A stretch of 18,492 nt of DNA from Larix sibirica (Eukaryota; Streptophyta; Pinopsida; Pinales; Pinaceae), in NCBI GenBank assembly GCA_004151065.3, contig NWUY0300015903.1, positions 1 to 18,492 on the forward strand, read 5' to 3'. Made by a program: the position numbers and the translations under genes. The notes beneath the pieces were generated by a model. That model had not been told where the DNA came from. It made no database searches and worked only from the letters and a program-made list of their open reading frames with translations. Position 1 is the first letter of the stretch, and the number at the start of each line of letters is the position of its first letter. Shown here piece by piece: positions 10,308 to 18,449 of the stretch.

Positions 10308-10644
10308 CGAATAACTTTCTTAAACTAGTGTAAAGAAAAACAATACCAAACATAATATAAAACACAACAATCAAGAATGGCTCACACACCCATTATGCAG
10401 AGATTTACCCTAGAAACCCAAAACCAAGAAAACCAGGATTACTAACAATTTTTCCTCTCTATGTCATTGTGTTATCTTTTCTATTTACAATAGAATATTA
10501 TAGTATCCAAAACCCTAATTCAAGTTTCACAACCCCAATTCCTTAACTGGAATTATTTTACAATGGGTTGTAAAACAATGGGCTGAAAACAACTCAAAAT
10601 GGACCTAAAAAATTTCTTTCGAGCTCACTACCCCATCCCCAACA
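10308..10644 (-). mobile_element. Copia B LTR, minus orientation (about 337 bp)
   Basis: On the minus strand the LTR starts TGTTGGGGATGGGGTAGTGA at 10644 and ends two bases before the primer site at 10308. The terminal CA there has decayed to CG. A TACTATAATAT stretch inside could be the TATA element. Only one LTR of this family is in the window, so the start is placed from the TGTTGGG terminus and the adjacent purine tract rather than from an LTR pair. Confidence 0.6.
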
Positions 10645-10666
10645 CTCCCCAAACCCCCCTTGCTTT
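10645..10666 (-). promoter_or_regulatory. Polypurine-like tract directly upstream of the copia B LTR
   Basis: On the minus strand this 22-bp stretch contains AAGGGGGG and GGGGAG and lies immediately before the LTR start at 10644. A purine tract in this place normally marks a 3' LTR, yet the other side of the same LTR has a primer site, which marks a 5' LTR. Confidence 0.45.
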
Positions 10667-11038
10667 GGGAACCTACAAAGACTACAACATATGTCCAACA
10701 CAATCTCTAATCCGTTGCATTATTTATTCTCCTAGGTTCTCAATGGACACTTGCTTCTTCAAAGTATGAGCACAATATGGGTATTCACTACAAAGTCCAA
10801 CAACATAACCTCAACTTGCAATCGAAATATTCTAACCCCATGTGAATGAGACATTTTATAATATTTTAGTTCCTTTTAGGTTTTAATGATATTAGGTGGG
10901 TGCGCAAAGTTGGTTCTCATTTTCATTGCAATAGGAATTGTGCCCTTCATGCATGTGCACTTTCGGGAACATACACATGTATCTATCTAACAACTTTGTC
11001 CATGTCGAAGCTCCCTACAAGATATGTTGTGTGTATAA
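10667..11038. other. Unassigned sequence between copia B and copia A
   Basis: About 370 bp without a convincing gene. A plus-strand open stretch near 10900-11100 is Cys/His-rich, has no known motif and runs into the LTR. If the purine tract at 10645-10666 is real, the minus-strand sequence here could be the 3' untranslated end of another copia B copy. The five bases before the next LTR (11034-11038, TATAA) would be one side of its target duplication. Confidence 0.35.
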
Positions 11039-11371
11039 TGTTGAAAATATTGTTTTCATTGATGTCAAAGGCAATGGTAGACTACAGATGTCCAAGATAA
11101 ATATTGCAAGATGGAGATTGTTGGAAATATTATTTTCTATCTTTGAAGGAATTTTTACTCTATATACCTAGATAAAAATGGGAGTATAGGTTATATGGTA
11201 ATTGGAAATATTATTCTGATACCTTTCCAATGGTATATGGAACTCCCTTTGAATCCATATGAATGAGGAGATATTAAAGGATTTGTAAAGTCAACCCAAC
11301 CAGAATTCCAGGACGACCTTGCTAGGATATTGAACATTGTTAGGTCGGCCCAAAAAGTGAGTTAAGAATAG

Positions 11372-11379
11372 TATAAATA
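11372..11379 (+). promoter_or_regulatory. TATA box of the copia A 5' LTR
   Basis: TATAAATA lies 333 bp into the LTR within GAATAGTATAAATA. The same box in the same context occurs in the 3' LTR at 15061-15068, which supports it as the RNA polymerase II promoter of the element. Confidence 0.7.
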
Positions 11380-11520
11380 AGAGGAGAACTTCCTAATTTG
11401 TTCATTCACTCATCCAGTACATGGATATCTCATAGGAGGGGCGCACTAGTGGAAAGGGTCGTAGCATTTGAAGAAGAGGATGACAAAAGATTGAGTATCA
11501 TTCCAAAAGGGGATATTTTC

Positions 11521-12075
11521 AGGTCAATATGGCACTTTCACTATAACTTATATTCTAGGAGATTTCATGCCATTCCACTTGGAGTAGCTGGAGAAAATAT
11601 ATTTAAGTGTATTTGTTCCAATTTTCCGAGGTTGGTTCACTAATTTTAGGAGATATGACCTTGAGAAATTAGGGTTTATGAATGATCTTGAAATAAGTTT
11701 CAAACATGTCATTGTGAAACTTTCGCTATAATTTATGTTCTAGGACATTTAAAATAATGAACATTGGAGAAAATAAATTGTATATCTTGATGTATTTGTG
11801 GTTCAAGGTTCAGATATTGCTTCGCTATATTTTCGGAGATATGACCTTGGGAAGTTAGGTTTATGAATGATCTTGAAATCAACTTTAAACAGGTCAGTTT
11901 GGAATTTTTACTATAACCCTTGTTCTAGGACATTTCAAACAGTGAACCTTGGAGGAGATAAACTAGATATCTTGAAGTACCCGTGGTATGAGTTTCATAT
12001 CTTGGTTTACTATAGTTTTAGAGATATTCTCTCTAGAAATGAGGGTTTTTGTATAGTATGAAGTAGTTTTGAAGC
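11521..12075 (+). repeat. Three tandem 185-bp repeats inside the LTR
   Basis: Units are 11521-11705, 11706-11890 and 11891-12075, each 185 bp with no net length change. Anchors repeated in phase are AGGTCA/ATGTCA at unit start, CTATAA...GTTCTAGG about 20 bp in, TTTTAGGAGATATGACC (first unit), TTTTCGGAGATATGACC (second) and a weaker TTTTAGAGATATTC (third) about 125 bp in, and TGATCTTGAAA near the end of the first two units. The units are clearly diverged, so the triplication is not recent. They may contribute spacing or enhancer-like elements, but nothing in the sequence proves this. Confidence 0.8.
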
Positions 12076-12196
12076 AGATTATGGTGCATCTATAGAACGA
12101 GGTGTTGTCTATTGGAAGAGTGCAGATTGACATAGGATCAAAATACATTAGAAATTACAAGCAAAGTAGAGGCAACAACAGTAGTAGCAACAGGAG

Positions 12197-12373
12197 ATTG
12201 GTGTCTACAGTGGGTCGATGCCTACATATTATTGAGTTGATGCTTAGTTGAGAAGACTAGTGTCTCGAGTAAGTTGGTACCTACATATTGTTGAGTTGGT
12301 GCTCATTTTAGGGGATTGGTGTCTCCAATAGGTTGGTTCCTACAAACTTTGTAATAGTAGGTTGGTGCTTACA
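12197..12373 (+). repeat. Three tandem 59-bp repeats inside the LTR
   Basis: Units start at 12197 (ATTGGTGTCTACAG), 12256 (ACTAGTGTCTCGAG) and 12315 (ATTGGTGTCTCCAA), with an exact 59-bp period. Each has a TTGGT- or TCGATG-type word followed by CCTAC about 20 bp in, and a GTTG(A/G)TGCT or GTTGGTGCT word near the end. It lies about 120 bp after the 185-bp array and before the LTR end, in the likely R/U5 part. Confidence 0.8.
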
Positions 12374-12559
12374 TATAAAGATAAGATTTTGTGGTTTTCT
12401 TCTGAAAGGGTTTCCACGTTAAATTTTGTGTACTGTGATTTGAGATTATGTATATTTATTTTTTCAAAGTAAATGGATGATTGATGAATGTTTAAAAAGG
12501 AAAAAAATATCTTATACTAATTCACTCCCCCCTCTCAGTATAACCATAATCCTAACAAT

Positions 12560-12576
12560 TGGTATCGGGGTAGGTT
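12560..12576 (+). promoter_or_regulatory. Primer binding site of copia A (tRNA-iMet type, decayed)
   Basis: TGGTATCGGGGTAGGTT lies two bases after the LTR-terminal CA. It matches the initiator-tRNA-Met site in its first seven bases and last five, with A-to-G and C-to-T transitions and one lost C between them. Confidence 0.8.
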
Positions 12577-12623
12577 TCTTCAGAAACAATTTAACCATTG
12601 AAAGGAATATCTCAGGAGAACAC

Positions 12624-13912
12624 ATGGCAATAAAAACCAAGATTGATGGAGAAGATAACAATGAGAAAGGTTTCTATTCAGATAAAGATACTTTGTTTGA
12701 TGGATAAAACTATGCAGTCTGGAGCATACAAATGAAGACATATTTGAATACCCTTGGGTCATATATCTGGGATTTAGTTATGAGAGGTTATACAACCCTA
12801 ACCACTACTTCAATAGATGCAGCTACAAAGGAGTCAAGAGAAAACAATACAAAATCAATGGATTCCATTTTGAGTGCCCTACCAGATTCCATGATTGACA
12901 AGGTAAAGAAGTGTACATCAGCTAAACCAATTTGGGACAAGCTACCAAACATATATGAAGAGAGATCTGGTGATTGTTCCAACTATAAATCAGAGACAAA
13001 ATAAGTACAATCAGTGAGAAAGCTAAAAGGAGGACCTAGGAAATACAAACGTAATCTACTCTTCAAGTGCTTTAATTATGATAGAATAGGACATTTATCC
13101 ACTAAGTGTCCATATGAAAGGAAATATATTGATGATGAATAAGAATATCTCTCCATATCGATGGAAACAAAGTATGTTGATGAAGAAAATGAATATAACC
13201 ATCCATATTTAGAAGAAGAATATATTGATATGGATCTTGAAGAAAAATTCGTTAGTGACTTAGTAGAAACTGATAGAATGAGGAAAGATAATATGAAGCA
13301 GAATGATCAATTGCAGGAATATGAAAGGAAGGATCATGATCTTGATGAAACAAATAAGAAAATTGTCATCCTGAAGACCCAACTAAAAGAGGAAAAAAGG
13401 ACAAGAAAAGTAGTGAGACGTCAACTCAAGAAGAAAGAAATCTGTGAGATAATAGAATTTGAATTTGCCTCATTAAGAAGGAATTGGAAAAGTAAAATGC
13501 TAAATTACATAGAATCTTGAAGAGCACTGAAACTTTGAATTAAATTCTCATTTATCAAAGGCCACCATTCATCAAAACAAGTCTTGGCTATGATGAGAAT
13601 CAGAAGAACTCTGAAGAAGATGCAAGCAAGGAAAATGAAGAAAATCCTAAAAGCTATGTTGATGTTCTCAAAGGCTCCATCAACAATGAAAGTAGTAGAA
13701 GGAACATAAATGATGATCAACAACAACTTGATGAGTTCAGAAGAGAAATTCCTCCAAGAAGATATTTCACACCTAGGAATCAAAAAGTCTTCTTTGGCTA
13801 TTGTTTCTCTTGCAATAATTTTTGTCATGAAGAAATAGATTGTAGAGCAAATGCAAGAAGTGATCATGTGATAAATGGAAGTAGAGGCTCTTATAAGAAA
13901 CTTGAAGGATGA
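12624..13912 (+). pseudogene. Copia A gag, decayed (capsid, two zinc knuckles)
   Basis: From the ATG at 12624 one frame runs to 13520, with stops at 12705, 13002 and 13140. It contains NYAVWSIQMKTYL, YIWDLVMRGYT, ILSALPDSMIDKVKKC and PIWDKL, the UBN2-type copia gag pattern. The segment usually following WDKL is shortened. A first zinc knuckle (about 13067-13108) reads CFNYDRIGHLSTKC, so its second Cys is now Tyr. A Glu/Lys-rich coiled-coil-like stretch follows (13161-13500). After a frameshift near 13530 a second frame runs to a TGA at 13910, with PRRYFTPRNQKVFFGY and an intact CX2CX4HX4C knuckle (Cys 13802, Cys 13811, His 13826, Cys 13841). Function would be particle assembly and RNA binding, but this copy cannot make the full protein. 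Confidence 0.85.
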
Positions 13913-13971
13913 TGATGTGAGAAACAGTTCCAGAATTTCTTAGGCATTTACTGATATAAACTACAACTCAT

Positions 13972-14576
13972 GTGCTCCAGTCTCCTTTACTTGATATTGA
14001 GTTCTATAAGTGCAATGACCATGGGAGCATAGCTCGTTATTGTAGAATAAACATGATAGGAGATCCTAAGAAAAACGGGGAAGAAGATTTCATTTCCAAA
14101 TGGAAAAAAATAATACTCAAATGTTTGGAAAAGGAAGCAAAAGCAAGAAGATCTAGAAGAGACCTGCTGTAGAGAAGAACATATAAAGGAAGAATGTGGA
14201 CGTGCACTCTATGCTTAAGATAAAGGGAACCAATGACATATTGATAATGGATGTTTAAGACACATGATATGGGATTATTCAAAGTTTCTCACCTTAAAAC
14301 AATAAAAAGGAGGTAGTGTCATCCTTGAAGATGAGAAGAGTAAAGCATAAAATGTCTTTCTTGTTGAGAAATTAGACCACAATCTTCTTAGTGTCAGCCA
14401 AATGTGTGATCAAGGACACACTCTCACCTTCAACTCCCAAAAGTGTGAGATACAAAAGAATATTAGGTAGATTGGTGGAAACAACAAAAAGAACCTCAAA
14501 CAATGTATACACACACAATGAAGGAAAAATATTGAAGAAAAGCACAAACTTAGGGGGAGTATCCCTTTTCCGTTGA
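13972..14576 (+). pseudogene. Copia A protease and pre-integrase remnant
   Basis: A third knuckle-like motif (about 14002) reads FYKCNDHGSIARYC, with first Cys and His replaced. After a frameshift the trace has HIDNGCLRHMIWDYSKFLTL at 14237-14295. It aligns with the copia protease site, where the family has D-S/T-G, and the middle residue is now Asn (Asp at 14243). Next comes LDHNLLSVSQMCDQGHTLTF (about 14373-14432), the signature of the pre-integrase domain, then after another frameshift GRLVETTKRTSNNVYT. Here the usual HHCC integrase, reverse transcriptase and RNase H should begin, but the reading goes straight into a short tail ending at 14576. At least five stops are present. Confidence 0.8.
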
Positions 14577-14702
14577 TGTCAAAGGGGGATAATTGTAGAA
14601 AGGGGGAGAGTTGTAGGAAAATGAGGAGTTGTAGATAGGGGGAGTAACTACAGATTTGTTGTAGAATTATCTAAAGGTTTTAATCAATGACAAATGGGGA
14701 TA
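14577..14702 (+). promoter_or_regulatory. G-rich 3' untranslated region with polypurine tracts
   Basis: Repeated purine tracts occur at 14581-14589 (AAAGGGGGA), 14600-14610 (AAGGGGGAGAG), about 14634-14644 (GATAGGGGGAG) and 14694-14702 (AATGGGGAT). The last directly precedes the 3' LTR and is the likely plus-strand primer; the others are degenerate extra copies. AGGGGGAG-rich 3' untranslated sequence is a common feature of plant copia elements. Confidence 0.7.
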
Positions 14703-15060
14703 TGGTTGGAAATATTGTTTTCATTGATGTCAAAGGCAAGGGGAGATTACAGATGTCCAAGATAAATATCGCAAGATGGATATTGTTGGAAATATTGTTT
14801 TTGGATTTTTGATGCTTAGCTTGGATATTCTATATTTGAATGCATTTTTACTCTAAATACCTAGCTCAAATTGAAGTATAAGTTACATGGATGGAAATAA
14901 TATTCCGAGACCTTTCCAATGGTATATGGAACTCCCTCTAACTCCATAGTAATCATGAGACATAAAAGGATTTGTAAAGTCAACCCAACCATACTTTTAG
15001 GTTGACCATGCTAGGATATTGAACATTGTTAGGTCAAGCCAGAAAGTGATTTAAGAATAG

Positions 15061-15068
15061 TATAAATA
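15061..15068 (+). promoter_or_regulatory. TATA box of the copia A 3' LTR
   Basis: TATAAATA follows GAATAG exactly as in the 5' LTR at 11372, showing a conserved promoter position. Confidence 0.65.
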
Positions 15069-15344
15069 GAAGGAGCGCTCTCTCATTTGGTCATCTCATC
15101 ATCTTGAATATATCTAATAGAAAATGTGCGCACTTGTGGAAGAGGAAGGTTTTAAGGGTTTGAGGATGGATTTGAAAATGTTTTCTAGGTTTTGTACATG
15201 CTCTTGATGATATTCTCTTGAAGGTTTTTCCTAGGGTTTATAAGTTTATATAAGGAAGAGGAGGTGCACTCATGGAGGAGGAAATACTATTTTGAGAATG
15301 TTTTCTTGTAGATTAAGGATAACTATCAAGCATATCATAGACAA

Positions 15345-15408
15345 ATTATGAAGCAACTTAGAGGTCGATTATGAAGCAGATCAGAGGTATCTTATAAAGC
15401 ATATCATA
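15345..15408 (+). repeat. 23-24-bp tandem repeat, about 2.7 copies
   Basis: ATTATGAAGCAACTTAGAGG (15345), ATTATGAAGCAGATCAGAGG (15368) and TTATAAAGCATATCA (15392) are successive related units. Element C begins inside the third unit. Confidence 0.7.
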
Positions 15409-17393
15409 TGTAATGTCCCTGTTTTTTATAGCACCATGGTACACCACTATTCATTCAACTTACATGGGTCCTAGTGTAAAATAATTAAATAAATTACTAA
15501 GGCAGTTAAGTTTGACAATTTTGTTTACCTTAAGTAAATAATTAATTAATGGTGGGCCTAAATTTTGTTTTATTTGATATTTGTAATAATTATTTATGAG
15601 TTGTACTTGGATTAGGTGGCCCAAGAGGGCACATAGGCTGAGGATAAGGGAGATGAGTTGTCTCCTTAGAAAAATATGGACATAAAGCATCCAAAAGTAG
15701 GAAAAGTAAGAAAAGCAACATAAAATCTAAAAGGATTGAATTTTTCTGATTTTGGAAGATAAGGTTCAAGAAAGTTTAGTAAAAGTAGAAAGCTAGAAAA
15801 TATGCTAAAAGAAATCTATAGAGGACAATTTTATCTAGTGAGGGTGAATTCATGAAGGCGAGTAGGTCCAAGGTAAAAACAACATGCCAAGACAAGAATT
15901 CATGCACCTATGGTTCGAATTGCATTGATGGCAAGTCCTAAAAGGAAGGTAGAAAATATGACCAAGGTGAATAAAAGAAGGTTGAACACACCCATTGACA
16001 TATTTTTTCATTTTGAGAACTCATATTGAGATCTATATGCATATCAAAGGCTTGGGTGGTGTGCCCCTTGCCAGCATTGGGTGATGTGCCCCTTTGCATT
16101 CATTGATCCAACTGAGAGATTGAGAGATCTTTCTATGGGAGTTTGAGGAAGAGGACATCCAGTCCTTTTCATTGAGCTTCATTTTCAACAAATGATGTGT
16201 TTTTGCAGGTTTTATTCGAGCTCCAATATAGTTGGTTTGGTGTTTGGAGTTGGTGCTAGCATCAGTCAGTTTGGTGTGATTTCAAGTAGTTAGTTTCCAA
16301 TTGTTTGGGGGTTTGATGATAGTTGGAAAACTTGTGTGAAGTGGTGGTTGTTCCAGTGCATTCTCTTGGACATTAGTATTTTGTAGAATAATTTGGAAAC
16401 CCTTCAAAAGTTCATTTTGAGGTCTGAATTCATTCAAGAGAGTGAAATTGTATGCAAGGAAACTCATTGTTCTAAAGTTAATTCTCCTATCTCTCTTCCT
16501 GCACTTTCTAAGCTTCCTATTCTCTATCTCTTCTGAAGTTTTCTACTGAGAATGAATACATATTGATGTATCTTATTTCCTCTCAGTCAAATGAATAAAC
16601 ATAGTGTGCTTCCTTTCCTCAAGTTGTTCAGGTTTTAATACAGTATTGTCTCATGTTGTAAATTGTTAAAAATGGAAACAACATTGTTTAAGTTTGTCTT
16701 TGGTTGAATATTAAATGCGCCCCCTAAATTATGATTTAGGTATGATGCTTTTATATGTCATGTATTTGGTCCGGTCCACTGAGTTTATTTCAGACTGTGT
16801 GATCCCCGAGTACCATTTGGAATTGCATGTTTCAATGCTTGCGCCGTAGTAAAGAAAAATTGACTAGTTTCTTGTTTGGATGATTTTAATTGTCTAATGC
16901 ATTACTAATATCTGATATGAAGGTCCTATCAATCTATTCAGATGTATTAAATCCCATACAAACCTCAAAAATAGAAATTGGGAAGCTCCAGATGCCATTC
17001 AAAATTATTTGTAAATCATCACCTTCACTAGTCCAAATCTATCCCTTTTGGAATTAGTTGGAATTTTTACTGTTAGACCTTTATTGCCAAGTCCTATTGA
17101 GTCCATATCAGGTTGGTGACAATCAATTTATATTATCTAAGGTTTTATTACTTCCAATACTGCACCAGAAGCAGTGGAGTTTCCACAAAAGTCCTAGGGA
17201 TAATGCCTTGAATCCTTTGGCCTAGCCAAAGAAGTCTACCCAGGCGTGACATACTCCCGAAAGTGCAACTGTCAAAGTATTGACCTTGATTCCACCTTAT
17301 TTGCATCCTTGTTAGTGTGTAAACCCTACCATATGTGTATCCAAGATGTATATTTGAGTTAATGTTCCTAATAGGGGGTTTGGGTACATTACA
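15409..17393 (+). mobile_element. Element C 5' LTR (1985 bp)
   Basis: The left end TGTAATGT (15409-15416) and right end ACATTACA (17386-17393) are perfect 8-bp inverted repeats with TG...CA termini, and the primer site starts two bases after the right end. The interior has no credible ORF. It holds a 25-bp-spaced duplication of TTGGGTGGTGTGCCCCTT (16052 and 16077) and, in the right half, a cluster of GC-richer words. Nearly 2 kb is long for a plant LTR. Confidence 0.8.
16052..16097 (+). repeat. Tandem 25-bp duplication in the element C LTR
   Basis: TTGGGTGGTGTGCCCCTTGC at 16052 is repeated as TTGGGTGATGTGCCCCTTTG at 16077. No further copies were seen. Confidence 0.75.
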
Positions 17394-17394
17394 G

Positions 17395-17412
17395 TGGTAT
17401 CAAAGCATGGTC
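17395..17412 (+). promoter_or_regulatory. Primer binding site of element C (tRNA-iMet type)
   Basis: TGGTATCAAAGCATGGTC follows the LTR end after GT. It keeps the TGGTATC start, then AAAGC for the usual AGAGC, and the GGT near the end. This is a standard position and spacing for a 5' LTR. Confidence 0.85.
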
Positions 17413-17473
17413 CTCTACTCCTGTGAGCAGCAAGACCAAGCTCCAATGTTTAGTTGAAAGAAGAATTGCAGCC

Positions 17474-18449
17474 ATGTCCCTGTTCAGTGAAGAAGATTCT
17501 TATTAGGATGAGGAAGAAGAGATCATATATATTGATGGAGACCCACCTCGAGATGAGGATGGTTAATTTTGTGACCAAATGTACAATGAAGATAGTAGGG
17601 CCGAACCACTCGATGGCCAATCCTAAGAAGGATTTAGAAAAGATGATATCAACAAGCGAAAACTTGCCCCACCATTACCAGGATTATCTTGCCTCGGGAG
17701 AAGAGGTTTGTAAGTCCATTCCTTTCAAAGATTATTTTTATTTCAGGTTTGGATTTGAGCCTAAGAATGTAGATGAGGATTTTCTCAAGAACAATAGACC
17801 ATCAAGGAAGGAACCAATTTTCTCCTCTACTCAGATCAAAGAAGAAGACATGAATACAAGAGGCAAAGATACACCAAAAACACCCCCGTATGGGAGTCTT
17901 ATGATATTATTTGGTTCTTCTTCAAGAAAATTCTCCAAAAGACTTGATCCTAATGCAACCAAGAATGAATAAGAGAAAACTAAGGAGGAAATAAATTCAC
18001 TATAGGATGGTTGCAAAATAGAGGAATATCATGCAGAAGCAAAGCTTAAATAACTTTAATCCAAACCTACACCCAACTTTGCAAAGGAAGAGCACATGAG
18101 AGGTGGCCTAGAAGCCACTCATATGGCACAAAGGTATGACAATTATTATTTCTGTAGAAATCAAATTCCTTTGTATCATACTGAGATAGTAGCCACTCCA
18201 AGTGAGAAGGGTAGCATGGTGGAAATTTCCAATGCTGGGAATTTTGGTGTCAAAGATTATTTCGGTGAGAGGGCCAAAGTAATAGATGGATTTTTTCATG
18301 AATTTCATGATTTGGATGAAACCACCTGTGGAAGCACATATAATGTTGAGAGTTTTCCCTTGTATGACTTTGATATCCAACTCTTAGTCTCAGAAGAAAA
18401 TATGTTGCAGGTATTGGAAAGAACCGATAGTGCACATAAGTTCTTATAA
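17474..18449 (+). pseudogene. Unrecognised decayed first ORF of element C
   Basis: A good-context ATG at 17474 opens an acidic stretch (MSLFSEEDSY, then DEEEEIIYIDGDPPRDEDG) that soon meets TAG and TAA codons. Another frame is protein-like from about 17590, with YQDYLASGEEVCKSIPFKDY and FGFEPKNVDEDFLKNN. It runs to stops at 17970, 18003, 18051 and 18057, and is open again to 18449, with ATHMAQRYDNYYFCRNQIP and EFHDLDETTCGSTYN. Lying 60 bp after the primer site, it should be gag or an extra protein ahead of gag. I see no zinc knuckle, UBN2 or retrotrans_gag signature, so I do not assign a function. It is disrupted in this copy. Confidence 0.5.

Larger units (their letters stand above)
11039..12557 (+). 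mobile_element. Copia A 5' LTR (1519 bp)
   Basis: It starts TGTTGAAAATATTG and ends CCTAACA two bases before the primer site, giving TG...CA ends. Just before the end lies CCCCCTCTCAGTATAACC, typical of copia LTR ends. It aligns with the 14703 LTR over the first 400 bp or so, apart from a deletion of about 35 bp after 11138. The pairing is weaker after the GCGCAC motif (11441). The central and distal parts are filled by two tandem arrays (11521-12075 and 12197-12373), which account for nearly half the length. A TATA box lies at 11372. Confidence 0.85.
11039..15408 (+). mobile_element. Copia A LTR retrotransposon, internally deleted and interrupted
   Basis: The order is 5' LTR (11039-12557), primer site (12560), decayed gag (12624-13912), protease and pre-integrase remnant (13972-14576), G-rich tracts (to 14702) and 3' LTR (from 14703, cut at 15408 by element C). 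This is the Ty1/copia order as far as it goes. Integrase core, reverse transcriptase and RNase H are absent: the reading passes from the pre-integrase domain to the G-rich 3' tract within a few dozen bases. The internal region is only about 2.1 kb, against the usual 4 kb or more. The copy is therefore a non-autonomous or deleted derivative. Confidence 0.85.
14703..15408 (+). mobile_element. Copia A 3' LTR, interrupted by element C
   Basis: It starts TGGTTGGAAATATTG, one G longer than the family terminus, right after the purine tract. It aligns with the 5' LTR through GATTTGTAAAGTCAACCCAACC-type sequence (14969 onward), the TATA box and the GCGCAC motif (15128). Beyond that it differs from the 5' LTR. 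It has no 185-bp array, and shows a partial local duplication (a GTGC...CAC(T)TGTGGAAGAGGAAG-like unit near 15126 and again near 15263) and a 23-24-bp repeat at 15345. The LTR is cut at 15408; its remainder would lie beyond the window, on the far side of element C. Confidence 0.75.

Noticed and set aside
11521-12373. Regular repeats as a possible CRISPR array
   Set aside because: The units are contiguous tandem copies, with no unique spacers between short conserved repeats, and they lie inside a plant LTR.
13505-13867. 120-codon minus-strand ORF with hydrophobic stretches resembling membrane segments
   Set aside because: It lies antisense to a clear copia gag segment with an intact zinc knuckle. 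The apparent membrane segments are the complement of Glu/Lys/Asn-rich codons.
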